A DNA stretch of 32,500 nt from Deinococcus fonticola (GTDB lineage Bacteria > Deinococcota > Deinococci > Deinococcales > Deinococcaceae): contig NZ_SMMH01000028.1 of assembly GCF_004634215.1 (NCBI RefSeq), positions 1-32,500 of the forward strand. The letters are read 5' to 3'. Every line of letters begins with the position of its first letter. Position 1 is the first letter of the stretch. Under the pieces are notes generated by a model. The model made no database searches and was not told the DNA's origin. It saw nothing but the letters and a program-made list of their open reading frames with translations. Shown piece by piece: positions 1 through 7,789 of the stretch. A program made the position numbers and the translations under genes.

Positions 1-262
1 AATTGAACCTGAAAGGCAATCAGCGTTGCGGCCTGGGGGATGGGCATTAAACTGTAGTCGGGATGAGGCGTCAACACCTTCATCCCTTTGCCATTCTGGA
101 CACGAAATGTCAACCCCTAATCGCCGTTTTTCTTTCAAGATAAAAAGCGTCTGACCGGGCCTTTTGTCACTGCCGAAGATTAGGAAAGAAGAATATGGTT
201 TTCATATAAAGCGGTTTTACATTAAACGCTTTAGCCGGTTTCTATAAACAAGGAGTCGTATC
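1..262. other. Leading intergenic region, no confident gene
   Basis: No convincing coding region is seen before the first gene. A minus-strand ATG at 47 opens 15 codons running off the window edge (peptide begins MPIPQAATLIAF). It could be the start of a divergent gene, but 15 open codons occur easily by chance. The second half is AT-rich for this genome and contains a short inverted repeat (ATATG-GTTTT-CATAT, 193-207) and TATAAA boxes at 205-210 and 243-248, so the promoter of the first gene probably lies here. No well-spaced -35 was found. Confidence 0.4.
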
Positions 263-811
263 ATGAACCGCAGTACCCTCGACAAACTGATCTCGTACAT
301 GGGTCTCGCACTGGCTGCCATCCTGCTGATCGGCGGCATCCTGCTGTCTACGGCCAGCACCTTTATCAAGGGCGAAGTGCAAAACCAGCTCGCCTCGCAA
401 AAGATCGTCATGCCGGCCGGCCCTGGCATCGAAAGGCTGTCCGAAGAAGATAAGGCGGCCCTGCAACCCTTCGCCGGGCAGACCATGACCAACGGCGCAC
501 AGGCCAAGGCTTTCGCGGATCACTACATCGCCGCGCACATGAACAGCATGGCCCAGGGCAAAACCTACGAGGAAGTCTCCGGCGAGTACATGAAAGTGGC
601 CGACAAGACCTCGCCTGAAGCCCAGCAGCTCGGCGAAATGCGCCAGACCCTGTTTATGGGCAACACCCTGCGCGGCATGCTGCTCAACGCCTACGCCTTC
701 GGCACCATGAGCAACATCGCCGGAACCGCCGCCATCGTCGCCTACGTCGGCGCGGCCCTGCTGGCCCTGCTGGCTTTCCTGGGTTTCCGCCACTCCAGAC
801 AAAGCGCTTAA
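263..811 (+). CDS. Small two-TM membrane protein, uncharacterised
   Basis: A 182-residue protein with one membrane segment near the N-terminus (about residues 12-32) and another near the C-terminus (about 154-176). A mostly polar region of about 120 residues lies between them, probably outside the membrane. The architecture resembles a family of uncharacterised actinobacterial/Deinococcus two-TM proteins sometimes misannotated as LigA dioxygenase; no catalytic motif is visible. The ATG at 263 follows a clear Shine-Dalgarno site (AGGAG, 251-255), unlike many genes here. A hairpin terminator follows the stop, so it is probably monocistronic. The function is unknown. Confidence 0.85.
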   Translation: MNRSTLDKLISYMGLALAAILLIGGILLSTASTFIKGEVQNQLASQKIVMPAGPGIERLSEEDKAALQPFAGQTMTNGAQAKAFADHYIAAHMNSMAQGKTYEEVSGEYMKVADKTSPEAQQLGEMRQTLFMGNTLRGMLLNAYAFGTMSNIAGTAAIVAYVGAALLALLAFLGFRHSRQSA

Positions 812-823
812 ATCACTACTATC

Positions 824-857
824 AAGGCAAAGCCGCCAACGTGACGGCTCTGCCTTT
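824..857 (+). terminator. Intrinsic terminator after the two-TM protein gene
   Basis: Arms 824-835 and 845-856 pair over 12 positions with one central mismatch, around a 9-nt loop. A short T run ends the element. It lies 13 nt after the stop of the preceding gene. Confidence 0.6.
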
Positions 858-939
858 CACTGACCCGGCGTGAAGGGGCCTGACCACAGCTGGTGCAGGC
901 AAAGCCGGTTCAGGAAAAAGGTTGAAGTAGGCTAGCGGT

Positions 940-1011
940 ATGTCCCCCGCGGCCCAAGACGTTCAGGAAGCGGCCGCTCAGCAGGCCAGACTGCTGCTGC
1001 CAGACTGCTAA
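940..1011 (+). CDS. Short upstream ORF, possible N-terminus of the following regulator
   Basis: A 23-codon ORF starts at ATG 940, six nt after TAGGCT (928-933), the leaderless-start geometry seen at many genes here. It ends in TAA at 1009-1011, overlapping the next ATG by one base (TAATG). The peptide (MSPAAQDVQEAAAQQARLLL then PDC) looks like the helical N-terminus that winged-helix regulators of this type normally carry before the start at 1011. Either a one-base frameshift separates two halves of one gene, or this is a coupled leader peptide. The protein resemblance favours a frameshift, natural or from sequencing. Confidence 0.45.
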   Translation: MSPAAQDVQEAAAQQARLLLPDC

Positions 1012-1574
1012 TGGACGTGCAACTGCGACCGCTGCTGATGAAAACCCCCTGCGCCGTCAAGCAGCTGGCCGCTGAACTGAAGATCGACCTGAACCAGGCG
1101 CACTACCTGATGACCCGCCTTGAACAGGCCAGCGTGGCCGTGGTGGACAGGCTGGAGAAACGCGCCGGGCGGCCCGTGAAACACTACTCGATTGCGCCGC
1201 GCTGGTTCATTCCCTTCGACGTGACCAGTGCCAGTACCCTGGAAGACGCCGCCAACGCCCAGATTCTTCCGCGCACACGGCGCATCGTGGAAAACGCCAT
1301 TCGGATTGCCCAGCAGCACACCAGCGGGCGGCGCGGGTACTGGCTGAGCGCCGAGGCCCTCAACATGGGCGACGAGCACGGCCCCGCCGACGCGCTGTTT
1401 CTGGGCAACGAGCCGTTCATGCTGAACCTCGGGCAGATGAACCTCAGCCGCGCGGACGCCCTGCGCCTCAAGCAGCGTCTGGCGCAGGTGTTCGACGAAT
1501 TCCAGCAACTCGAACAGCCCAGCGAACCGCCCTACACCGTGAGCATCATGCTGGTGCGCGGGCAGATGGATTAA
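1011..1574 (+). CDS. Winged-helix (ArsR-like) transcriptional regulator, possibly 5'-shifted
   Basis: A 187-residue protein. The first ~65 residues have a winged-helix pattern: CAVKQLAAELKIDLNQAHY as the helix-turn-helix, then a wing ending RAGRPVKHYSI, typical of ArsR-like regulators that dock a polar C-terminal domain. The rest (residues 65-187) is helical and likely senses a ligand or dimerises; no metal-binding cysteine cluster is seen. ATG 1011 is the first start in frame but leaves almost nothing before the first helix. The upstream ORF at 940 supplies the missing residues in another frame, so the gene may really span 940-1574 with a frameshift near 1009. It converges with the gene at 1636. 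Confidence 0.75.
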   Translation: MDVQLRPLLMKTPCAVKQLAAELKIDLNQAHYLMTRLEQASVAVVDRLEKRAGRPVKHYSIAPRWFIPFDVTSASTLEDAANAQILPRTRRIVENAIRIAQQHTSGRRGYWLSAEALNMGDEHGPADALFLGNEPFMLNLGQMNLSRADALRLKQRLAQVFDEFQQLEQPSEPPYTVSIMLVRGQMD

Positions 1575-1635
1575 TGATTCTGCGGTGCAGGCCAGGGATT
1601 CAGGCATTTGAGATTCAGCGGGAAGGATACCCCGG

Positions 1636-2319
1636 CTAGGACGCCCATTTCGTCTCGCGCAGCACCACGCCCAGTTCCCGTTCCAGGGCGGTCAATCCAG
1701 GCATGGTGACGCGCAGTTGCCGCCCTTCCACGCGGGCCACCCAGCCCAGTGACAGCAATTGAGTCAGTAGGGCCGCGCCCAGGGAACCGCCCAGGTGTGG
1801 GCGACGCTCCGACCAGTCCAGACACGGGCGGGTTAAGGGACGGCGTTTTCTTGTGAGGGCGGGCAAATCCACGCCCAGGTTCGTGAACCAGGCTTCGCCA
1901 GCGGAAGTGAGTTTCAGGTAGGCGTCGGTCAGGTAGTCACGTTCCAGCAGGGCGTCCAGGAGCAGCACGCCCAGTTCCCCGGCCAGGTGATCGTAACAGC
2001 GGCGGGCCACGCGCAACTCGGCGGGAACGGGCGGCGGCAAACCGGGTACATTACGGCGTTCCAGCACCAGCAGGGCCTCCAGCGCGTGTGCCACCTCCGA
2101 ACCGTACAGGCGGTAGTAACGGTGGCGACCCTGCGCGGCCACTTCCACCAGTTGCCCCGCCCGCAACTGCGCCAGGTGGTTGCTGGCCGTCTGCGGGGAC
2201 ACGTTCGCGGCCCGCGCCAGTTCGCCCGCCGTGAACGCCTGCCCGCCCAGCAGGATGGTCAGCATGTGCGCCCGCGTCGGGTCGGCCATCAGGGACGCCA
2301 CACCACTCAATCCGGTCAT
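1636..2319 (-). CDS. ArsR-family winged-helix transcriptional regulator
   Basis: A protein of 227 residues. Residues 1-85 form an ArsR wHTH: a start like GVASLMADPTRAHMLTILLGG, a recognition helix ANVSPQTASNHLAQLRAG, and a wing GRHRYYRLYG. The C-terminal ~130 residues contain CYDHLAGELGVLLLDALL, typical of the long ArsR proteins whose second domain is related to transcriptional sensors with a conserved CYDH motif. ATG 2319 is preferred over GTG 2325 because TAGCCT lies exactly six nt upstream, a leaderless start. It probably represses its own or a neighbouring gene. The target is not evident. Confidence 0.85.
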   Translation of the reverse strand: MTGLSGVASLMADPTRAHMLTILLGGQAFTAGELARAANVSPQTASNHLAQLRAGQLVEVAAQGRHRYYRLYGSEVAHALEALLVLERRNVPGLPPPVPAELRVARRCYDHLAGELGVLLLDALLERDYLTDAYLKLTSAGEAWFTNLGVDLPALTRKRRPLTRPCLDWSERRPHLGGSLGAALLTQLLSLGWVARVEGRQLRVTMPGLTALERELGVVLRETKWAS

Positions 2320-2388
2320 GAGCACAGGCTAAGGCGGCACATCAGCGGACGTTTCAGGAGAACGTGAAGTGAGGCACCTGCCAGACGG

Positions 2389-3180
2389 TCACGGCGTGGC
2401 CATGACTGAGGGACGGTAATGCAGGGGCAGGGTGGGGGTCAGCCACACGCGACCTGTTCCCCGGAAGGCCTGAATGAATCCCTCGCCCGTTTTGGCGCTG
2501 CCGATCAGGCCGCGGCCGCTGCGTTCCACGGTGAATTGCAGGCCGTCGGTGTACGCCACCACGAGGTTGCCGTCGACTTTCAACACATCATTCTGAAGTT
2601 CCAGCACCTGAAATTCCTCGGGTGGCACGGGGCTTTGCAGGGCGAACAGGCCCGTTCCCGTGAGTTTGGGCTGCACGCGCCCTTCACCGCTGCCCATCAT
2701 CTGAGCGAACCCCTGATTGACGTGGCGGCCCACGCTGATGTCGCCCACGCAGGCCACGAACGCCCCGTCGTCGATAATCACCGATTCGCCGCGCAGGTCG
2801 CCCAGCAGCAGGTGCAGTTGCGTGGGTTCGGTGTACAGCACGCCGCTGCCCTTGAACGCAGTTTTGAACATGCCTTCGCCGGTGGCGGCGGCCGTGACTG
2901 CGCCGCGCAGGAACCCACCCAGCCCCCCGCCACCGCCCGCAGCGGACACCGCCTGCATTTCCAGGTTGCCGCGCAGGTACTGCAAAGCCCCCGTTTCCAG
3001 CGTCGCGCCCGCGCCCTGCGTGTGCACCGCCAGTTGCCGCCAGCGGCCCGGGCGGTTCAGCATCTGCGGGAACCCCTGTAGTGGCCCTTCCATGGGCTGG
3101 GCGCTGTACTCCAGCACCTGCAATTGAATGCCAGGGCCGCTCAGTTCACGTTCGACACTTGAAGTCCAGGTGAATTCCAT
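2389..3180 (-). CDS. AIM24 family protein
   Basis: A 263-residue protein with the repeated beta-strand pattern of the AIM24/TIGR00266 family. Visible family features are [13 protein letters not shown], a glycine-rich stretch followed by [24 protein letters not shown], and the second half ending in [20 protein letters not shown]. No signal peptide or membrane segment is present, so it is cytoplasmic. Bacterial members have no firmly established biochemical role. The start at 3180 is preferred over ATG 3204 because TACCCT sits six nt before it, matching the local leaderless pattern. It is divergent from thyA. Confidence 0.85.
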   Translation of the reverse strand: MEFTWTSSVERELSGPGIQLQVLEYSAQPMEGPLQGFPQMLNRPGRWRQLAVHTQGAGATLETGALQYLRGNLEMQAVSAAGGGGGLGGFLRGAVTAAATGEGMFKTAFKGSGVLYTEPTQLHLLLGDLRGESVIIDDGAFVACVGDISVGRHVNQGFAQMMGSGEGRVQPKLTGTGLFALQSPVPPEEFQVLELQNDVLKVDGNLVVAYTDGLQFTVERSGRGLIGSAKTGEGFIQAFRGTGRVWLTPTLPLHYRPSVMATP

Positions 3181-3290
3181 ACCCTCAGGGTAACCGACCT
3201 GCATGACCGTGGGTCAGGCACATGCGCCACAGCCAGTCAGCTTTGCCCTTTCTGGCCTGGCAGCCCCCTGACTCTCTACACTGTCCAGTA

Positions 3291-4622
3291 ATGCGACAGT
3301 ATCTGGATTATCTGCGGCACATCATGGAGAACGGGGTGGACAAGACCGACCGAACCGGCACCGGCACCCGGTCGGTGTTCGGTTACCAGATGCGGTTTGA
3401 CCTGTCCGAGGGCTTTCCGCTGGTCACGACGAAACGCGTTCACCTGAAAAGCATCATTCACGAACTCCTGTGGTTCTTGCAGGGCAGCGGCAATACCGCA
3501 TACCTCAAAGAACACGGTGTAACCATCTGGGACGAGTGGGAAGACGAACACGGTGAACTGGGGCCGGTGTACGGCTGGAACTGGAGAAAATGGGGGAAGC
3601 CCTACCCTCGCCGTCGTCAACCCACGCCTGCCCTCTCGCCGGATTACAACGCTTCTTATCTCGGAGTGGGTTCGGGAAGAGGTAAGGCTAACCACCCGCT
3701 GGCTAAAACATGGGAAGGCATGATGGCCCGTTGTTATGACCCTAACAGTCCAAGTTACGCCGATTATGGAGGCCGGGGCGTTTACGTGGTTGACGATTGG
3801 TTGGCCTTCGAGGTCTTTGCGCGTGATGCCGTGACTCTGCCCGGTTACCGGGTCACCAGCCCGAAGGAACCTCGCCTGGTGCTAGACAAAGACCTCCGGG
3901 GAGACGGCTTCACTTACGGCCCCGCCTCGTGTATGTGGATGACCGATGTGGACAATGCCAGATTGAAAGCTGAACGGGTGTTTGTCCTGCGGGATCAGGA
4001 AGGGGAACTGCATGAGTTCTCGAATGTCGCTCAGTTCTGCGAGCAGCAGGGCATCATAGACGGCAACCTTTCGGATTTATGGACAGGAAGAAAGAACGCG
4101 AAAGTGCGGCACGGTTTTACATTAGTCGAGGTGAGGGAAAAGCATCCAGGCATCGACCAGATCGCGCAGGTGATCGAGCAGCTCAAAGCGAACCCCGATT
4201 CGCGCCGCCTGATCGTGAGCGCCTGGAATGTCGGCGAACTGGAGAAAATGGCCCTGCCGCCCTGCCACGCCTTCTTTCAGTTCTACGTGGCGGACGGTCG
4301 CCTGAGTTGCCAGCTGTACCAGCGTTCCTGCGATTCCCTGCTGGGGGTGCCGTTCAACATCGCCAGTTACGCGCTGCTCACCATGATGGTCGCGCAGGTC
4401 ACGGGCCTGGAGGCCGGCGAGTTCATCTGGACCGGCGGAGATTGCCACATCTACCACAACCACTTCGAGCAGGTGGAACGGCAGTTGAAACGCGAGCCCC
4501 GGCCCCTCCCGCAAATGCACCTGAACCCTGACGTGAAGAACATCGACGACTTCAGGTACGCCGATTTCACGCTGAGCGGGTACGACCCGCACCCGGGGAT
4601 CAAGGCCCCGATTGCCGTATGA
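3291..4622 (+). CDS. thyA: Thymidylate synthase ThyA with in-frame homing-endonuclease-like insertion
   Basis: Converts dUMP to dTMP using methylenetetrahydrofolate. The frame encodes 443 residues against about 264 for ordinary ThyA. Residues 1-101 ([15 protein letters not shown] to YGWNWRKW) and 288-443 ([10 protein letters not shown] to the C-terminus) align with the E. coli enzyme as I recall it, without gaps. Catalytic Cys325 (PPCHAFFQF) corresponds to E. coli Cys146, an offset of exactly 179. The dUMP-binding QRSCDSLLG and the PGIKAPIAV terminus are intact. About 186 foreign residues replace the short loop after W101. ATG 3291 is chosen over ATG 3222 because it matches the family N-terminus and follows TACACT (3276-3281). 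It is the first gene of a dTMP operon; its stop overlaps the HIT gene by 4 nt. Confidence 0.95.
   Translation: MRQYLDYLRHIMENGVDKTDRTGTGTRSVFGYQMRFDLSEGFPLVTTKRVHLKSIIHELLWFLQGSGNTAYLKEHGVTIWDEWEDEHGELGPVYGWNWRKWGKPYPRRRQPTPALSPDYNASYLGVGSGRGKANHPLAKTWEGMMARCYDPNSPSYADYGGRGVYVVDDWLAFEVFARDAVTLPGYRVTSPKEPRLVLDKDLRGDGFTYGPASCMWMTDVDNARLKAERVFVLRDQEGELHEFSNVAQFCEQQGIIDGNLSDLWTGRKNAKVRHGFTLVEVREKHPGIDQIAQVIEQLKANPDSRRLIVSAWNVGELEKMALPPCHAFFQFYVADGRLSCQLYQRSCDSLLGVPFNIASYALLTMMVAQVTGLEAGEFIWTGGDCHIYHNHFEQVERQLKREPRPLPQMHLNPDVKNIDDFRYADFTLSGYDPHPGIKAPIAV
3594..4151 (+). mobile_element. Homing-endonuclease-like insertion nested in thyA
   Basis: Residues ~102-287 of the thyA frame do not belong to thymidylate synthase. 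Residues 134-226 resemble phage HNH-type endonuclease domains: [30 protein letters not shown], then LDKD (198-201), a C-x-W (C214, W216) and a terminal DNARLK. Residues 231-278 resemble a NUMOD-type DNA-binding module ([26 protein letters not shown]). GC by hand count over 3601-4140 is about 56%, against about 64% in the thyA segment just downstream, and third positions are visibly less G/C-biased. There is no Cys/Ser at the upstream junction and no His-Asn at the downstream one, so it is not a standard intein. Exact ends are uncertain by a few codons. Whether it is still active is unknown. Confidence 0.8.
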
Positions 4623-5050
4623 GCGGGGACAGCTGCATTTTTTGCCAGATCGTGGCCGGTGAGGCGGAAGCCAGCCTGGTCGCCGAGAATGACCTGTGTC
4701 TGGCGTTCCTGACCATCGGGCCGTTCAACACAGGGCACACGCTGGTGGTGCCCCGGCGCCACGCGGCCACCTTCACGGACCTGACGCCCGAGGAAGCCAG
4801 CGCCCTGATTCAGCTTTCTCAACGGGTCGCTCAGGCCCTCCAGCAAAGCGAATTGCCCTGCGAGGGCTTCAACCTGTGGATGGCGAACGGCAAGGCGGCT
4901 TTTCAGGATGTTTTTCATGCCCACATGCACGTTTTCCCGCGTTTGAAAGACGACGGATTCAAGGTGGAAGTGTCTTGGCCACAGCCTTCACGCGCCGAGT
5001 TGAATGGCGTGGCCGCGCAACTTCGCGCTGCGCTGGAGCAGAGCGCATGA
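4619..5050 (+). CDS. HIT family nucleotide hydrolase
   Basis: A 143-residue HIT protein. The histidine triad HAHMHVFPR supplies H100, H102 and H104; the middle His is the nucleophile that takes up nucleotide phosphate. The N-terminal [10 protein letters not shown] has the C-x-x-C (C6, C9) typical of Hint/Fhit-like members that bind zinc. [13 protein letters not shown] and [15 protein letters not shown] are the usual family segments. It overlaps thyA by ATGA and the deaminase by ATGA, so it is translationally coupled inside the dTMP operon. A role in removing aberrant nucleotides is plausible, but the substrate cannot be read from the sequence. Confidence 0.93.
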   Translation: MSGDSCIFCQIVAGEAEASLVAENDLCLAFLTIGPFNTGHTLVVPRRHAATFTDLTPEEASALIQLSQRVAQALQQSELPCEGFNLWMANGKAAFQDVFHAHMHVFPRLKDDGFKVEVSWPQPSRAELNGVAAQLRAALEQSA

Positions 5051-5478
5051 CCCGCCCGACTTTCGATGATCTGGGGCTGGCCACAGCAAAATTGTGGGCG
5101 ACGCGCAGCACGGACGAGAAATTTCAGGTGGGCGCGTGCCTGCTCGACCGGCACCACCGCGTGGTGGGCGTGGGGTACAACGGGCGGGCAGCCGGCGAAG
5201 CCAATGAGCGCGAAAGTCTGGTTCACGGCCTGTCGGGCTTTATTCACGCCGAAGTGAATGCGCTGCTGGCCGCCAACTGGAACGGCGAGGGCCACACGCT
5301 GTATGTCACGCACGCGCCCTGCGCTGCCTGCGCCCGCCTGATCGTGAATTCGCGCCGGGTGAGCCGCGTGGTGTACGCCGCGCCTTACGCCGAAGCCCCC
5401 CGCCTGGAAGCCAATTTACCGGGTGGGCCGGACATTCTGCGGGCCGCCGAAATCGAGGTCATTCATGCCCACTCCTGA
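5047..5478 (+). CDS. Deoxycytidylate (dCMP) deaminase-like zinc enzyme
   Basis: A 143-residue cytidine/deoxycytidylate deaminase-fold protein. The zinc site is complete: HAEVNAL gives H67 and the proton-shuttling E69, and PCAAC gives C92 and C95. The N-terminal FQVGACLLDRHHRVVGVGYNG matches dCMP deaminases, which feed dUMP to ThyA; the operon position supports that substrate. It lacks the extra cysteines and long insert of phage and human enzymes and is at the short end for the family. It begins with ATGA overlap of the HIT gene and its 3' end overlaps folA by 14 nt. Confidence 0.88.
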   Translation: MTRPTFDDLGLATAKLWATRSTDEKFQVGACLLDRHHRVVGVGYNGRAAGEANERESLVHGLSGFIHAEVNALLAANWNGEGHTLYVTHAPCAACARLIVNSRRVSRVVYAAPYAEAPRLEANLPGGPDILRAAEIEVIHAHS

Positions 5479-5980
5479 CGCTGCCGGGCCTGAACTGGTC
5501 GCCATTTACGCCATGACGGAAAACCGCGTGATCGGCAAGGATGGCGGGATGCCTTGGCACCTGCCCGCTGATTTCGCGCATTTCAGGCGCCTGAGTGTGG
5601 GGAAGCCGAACATCATGGGCCGCAAGGTGTGGGAGTCACTGGGCGGACAGGCATTGAAGAACCGCCTGAACATAGTCCTGACGCGCAACCCGGATTTTCA
5701 GGCCCAGGGGGCGGTGGCCGTTCACTCGCCCGAGGAAGCCCTGAAGGCGGCGGGGGACGCGTCAGAAATCGTCATCATCGGTGGGGCGGAAATTTACAAA
5801 CTGTACGCTGATCGGTTGACGCGGCGGGAAGAAACGATCATTCATACGGTGCTGGAGGGCGACACCTTCATGCCCGACCTGCCCGGCGAGTGGGAAACGA
5901 TCAGCGAGACATTCAGGCCAGCAGACGACAAAAACAAGTATGACCTGACCTTCAGGACGCTGGTGCGCAGAACGAAATAA
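5465..5980 (+). CDS. folA: Dihydrofolate reductase
   Basis: Reduces the dihydrofolate produced by ThyA back to tetrahydrofolate with NADPH. The 171-residue protein has the full set of DHFR features: VAIYAMTENRVIGKDGGMPW, HLPADFAHFR with the catalytic acid (D36) after W31, KPNIMGRKVWESL for NADPH, and IVIIGGAEIYKLY near the second glycine pair. ATG 5465 lies inside the end of the deaminase gene (14 nt overlap), so it is coupled to it. It is the last gene of the operon; no clear terminator follows. Confidence 0.95.
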   Translation: MPTPDAAGPELVAIYAMTENRVIGKDGGMPWHLPADFAHFRRLSVGKPNIMGRKVWESLGGQALKNRLNIVLTRNPDFQAQGAVAVHSPEEALKAAGDASEIVIIGGAEIYKLYADRLTRREETIIHTVLEGDTFMPDLPGEWETISETFRPADDKNKYDLTFRTLVRRTK

Positions 5981-6204
5981 GTGTGTTTTGCCCTCTCCGA
6001 GGATCCTACGCCGCTTCGACAAATTCCGGCTTGCGCCGCTGCACGCCAGTCGTGGCGCGTGCCGGGGCTTGCCTGTGATTGGCTCTGCCCTTCGTAGTCG
6101 GTGGAAGATGTGTCGCCACCCAGTACTGGTGAAGAGTCGGCTTGACCGCAAAGCCAGTTCCGCCGCCGGCCAGCAGGCAAACTGGAGGGGAAAAGAGACG
6201 AGTC
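5981..6204. other. Intergenic segment with a possible gene remnant
   Basis: No gene with a recognisable start is seen. On the minus strand an open frame ends QRRKPEFVEAA with a stop at 6006-6008 and reads protein-like for about 40 residues, but no family is recognised and no start has a credible site. It may be the 3' end of a lost gene. The last 25 nt contain a purine-rich segment (GGAGGGG, 6184-6190) before the hydrolase start. Confidence 0.3.
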
Positions 6205-7002
6205 ATGCCCACCCAGACCCAGCGCATCTGCATCGAGGACACCGACATTCACATCGAGGGCGAGGGATCACAGACCATCGTGATGATTCACGCCTGGCCC
6301 GACACCTATCGCCTCTGGGACGAGCAGGTACAGGCATTCCGGGATGACTACCGCTGCGTGCGCTTCACCCTGCCCGGTTTCGACGTTCCAGACGCCCGCA
6401 AGGCTTACACGCTGGATGACCTGACCGCTTTCATCGCCAGGGTGGTCGAGCAGGTGTCCCCACACCAGCCGGTGATCCTGCTGCTGCACGACTGGGGCTG
6501 CCTGTTCGGGTATCAGTTCGCGCAGCGTGACCCGCACCGGGTCGCCAGTATCATCGGCGTGGACGTCGGAGACGGCAGCGAGCGCACGCCCCGGGGCCTG
6601 GGCCTCACGCTGGCTTACCAGGGGTGGCTGGCACTGGCCTGGTGGCTTGGTGGCGGGCTGGGCAACCTGATGACCCGCGCCCTGATGCGCCTGATGCATG
6701 TTCCGAAAACTCCGGCCGAAGTCACGGCCGGCATGAACTACCCGTACTTTCTGATGTGGTTCGGTGGGCGGGAGTCATACCTGCGCACGGCGCGGCCTTT
6801 CGCCCCGGCTGGCCCCATGCTGTACGTGTACGGGCAGGACAAGCCGCTGATGTTTCATACGCCCGGCTGGCTACGGCGGGTGCAGCAGCGCCCAGGCAGT
6901 CGGGTCGTTTCGTTCGATACGGGGCACTGGGTCATGCTTCAGCAGCCTGAACGCTTCAACCGGGTGGTGAAGGAATGGTTGCGGCAGGGTAATCAACCAT
7001 AA
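6205..7002 (+). CDS. Alpha/beta hydrolase (haloalkane dehalogenase/epoxide hydrolase-like)
   Basis: A 265-residue cytoplasmic alpha/beta hydrolase. HAWPD (29-33) is the oxyanion-hole segment equivalent to HG-x-P, and LLLHDWGC places an aspartate nucleophile at D96, as in dehalogenases and epoxide hydrolases rather than the serine of esterases. A cap region follows (about 125-195). FDTGHWVMLQQPERF carries the catalytic His near the C-terminus, and YGQDKPLMF is the usual acid-containing strand. The natural substrate is unknown. ATG 6205 was chosen over the in-frame ATG 6142 because the fold begins just after it. It converges with the acetyltransferase gene. Confidence 0.88.
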   Translation: MPTQTQRICIEDTDIHIEGEGSQTIVMIHAWPDTYRLWDEQVQAFRDDYRCVRFTLPGFDVPDARKAYTLDDLTAFIARVVEQVSPHQPVILLLHDWGCLFGYQFAQRDPHRVASIIGVDVGDGSERTPRGLGLTLAYQGWLALAWWLGGGLGNLMTRALMRLMHVPKTPAEVTAGMNYPYFLMWFGGRESYLRTARPFAPAGPMLYVYGQDKPLMFHTPGWLRRVQQRPGSRVVSFDTGHWVMLQQPERFNRVVKEWLRQGNQP

Positions 7003-7003
7003 A

Positions 7004-7019
7004 GGCAGCCAGTGCTGCC
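7004..7019. terminator. Hairpin between convergent genes
   Basis: GGCAGC (7004-7009), a 4-nt CAGT loop and GCTGCC (7014-7019) form a perfect 6-bp stem, one nt after the hydrolase stop and 10 nt before the end of the convergent acetyltransferase gene. There is no T run, so terminator function is inferred from position. Confidence 0.4.
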
Positions 7020-7029
7020 GGATAGGCCT

Positions 7030-7653
7030 TCATCTGGCCTGCGGCGACATGACCCGGGCGGATACGCTGCCGCCTGGGCCGAACTCCAGTTTCACGTCCG
7101 GGCGTGGGTCGGTTTTGAGGATCGACATCAGGAATTGATCGACCCACTGGCCCTCCCAGCACAGGGCGTCGCGCTGCGTGCCCTCGAAGGAGAAGCCGCA
7201 CTTCTCGTACACGCGCCGCGCCCGAGGGTTGAAGGCGTACACGCTCAGGCTGATGCGGTGCAGGCCCACCAGGTGAAAGCCGTATTCCACCACGGCGTTC
7301 GTGGCTTCCGTGCCGTATCCCTGCCCGACCAGTTCCGGGTGAGCCAGCAGGATGCGGAAGTTCATGCTCTGGTTGTAACCGTCCAGGTCATTCAGCACGA
7401 CTTCACCCAGGTACTGCCCGTCCTCGCGGTCAAGGATGGCCCAGTCGGCCCGGTCACCCCGGCGCGGCAGGCTGCTCAGCAGGCGCTGCACCTCGAAGCG
7501 CGTGTAGCGGACATGCGTGCCGGTCAGGCGCATGAATTCCTGGTGTTCCAGGGTCTGCATGACGTGTTCCAGGTGACGCACGCCCAGCGGTTCCAGGCGC
7601 AACCGGGCGGTCTGGAGCGTCCGGGGGCAGAGCAGGGCGTCGGTCTTCACCAT
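7030..7653 (-). CDS. GNAT N-acetyltransferase (RimJ/RimL type)
   Basis: A 207-residue GNAT protein of the RimJ/RimL class. It starts LQTARLRLEPL as is typical, has NFRILLAHPELVGQGYGTEA as the acetyl-CoA loop (consensus Q/R-x-x-G-x-G/A), and ends its fold with NPRARRVYEKCGFSFEGTQRDAL, the conserved motif of protein N-terminal and aminoglycoside-like acetyltransferases. The substrate cannot be predicted. The frame stays open upstream to 7737, but ATG 7653 is chosen because the domain begins a few residues after it. Confidence 0.88.
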   Translation of the reverse strand: MVKTDALLCPRTLQTARLRLEPLGVRHLEHVMQTLEHQEFMRLTGTHVRYTRFEVQRLLSSLPRRGDRADWAILDREDGQYLGEVVLNDLDGYNQSMNFRILLAHPELVGQGYGTEATNAVVEYGFHLVGLHRISLSVYAFNPRARRVYEKCGFSFEGTQRDALCWEGQWVDQFLMSILKTDPRPDVKLEFGPGGSVSARVMSPQAR

Positions 7654-7789
7654 AAGGTCTATTTTTAGCAGGCTTTGGTATGTACAAATCAGCGATTTGA
7701 CGGAGGAACGCCCGGTCTGTCTGGGCAACGGGCTCAAAGACAGCCAGCGCCACCGCCCCTGGAGAGGTGATGGCGCCGGGCAGGTGAAT

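Noticed and set aside
192..208. Radiation/desiccation response motif upstream of the first gene
   Set aside because: The ATATG-GTTTT-CATAT repeat has a 5-nt centre instead of the 7-nt centre of the Deinococcus motif and lacks its flanking bases.
3222..3290. Longer thyA start at ATG 3222
   Set aside because: The extra 23 residues do not match the family, while [10 protein letters not shown] at 3291 aligns with the normal N-terminus.
3594..4151. Intein inside thyA
   Set aside because: No Cys, Ser or Thr at a plausible first position and no His-Asn followed by Cys/Ser/Thr at the downstream junction; none of the intein splice blocks is visible.
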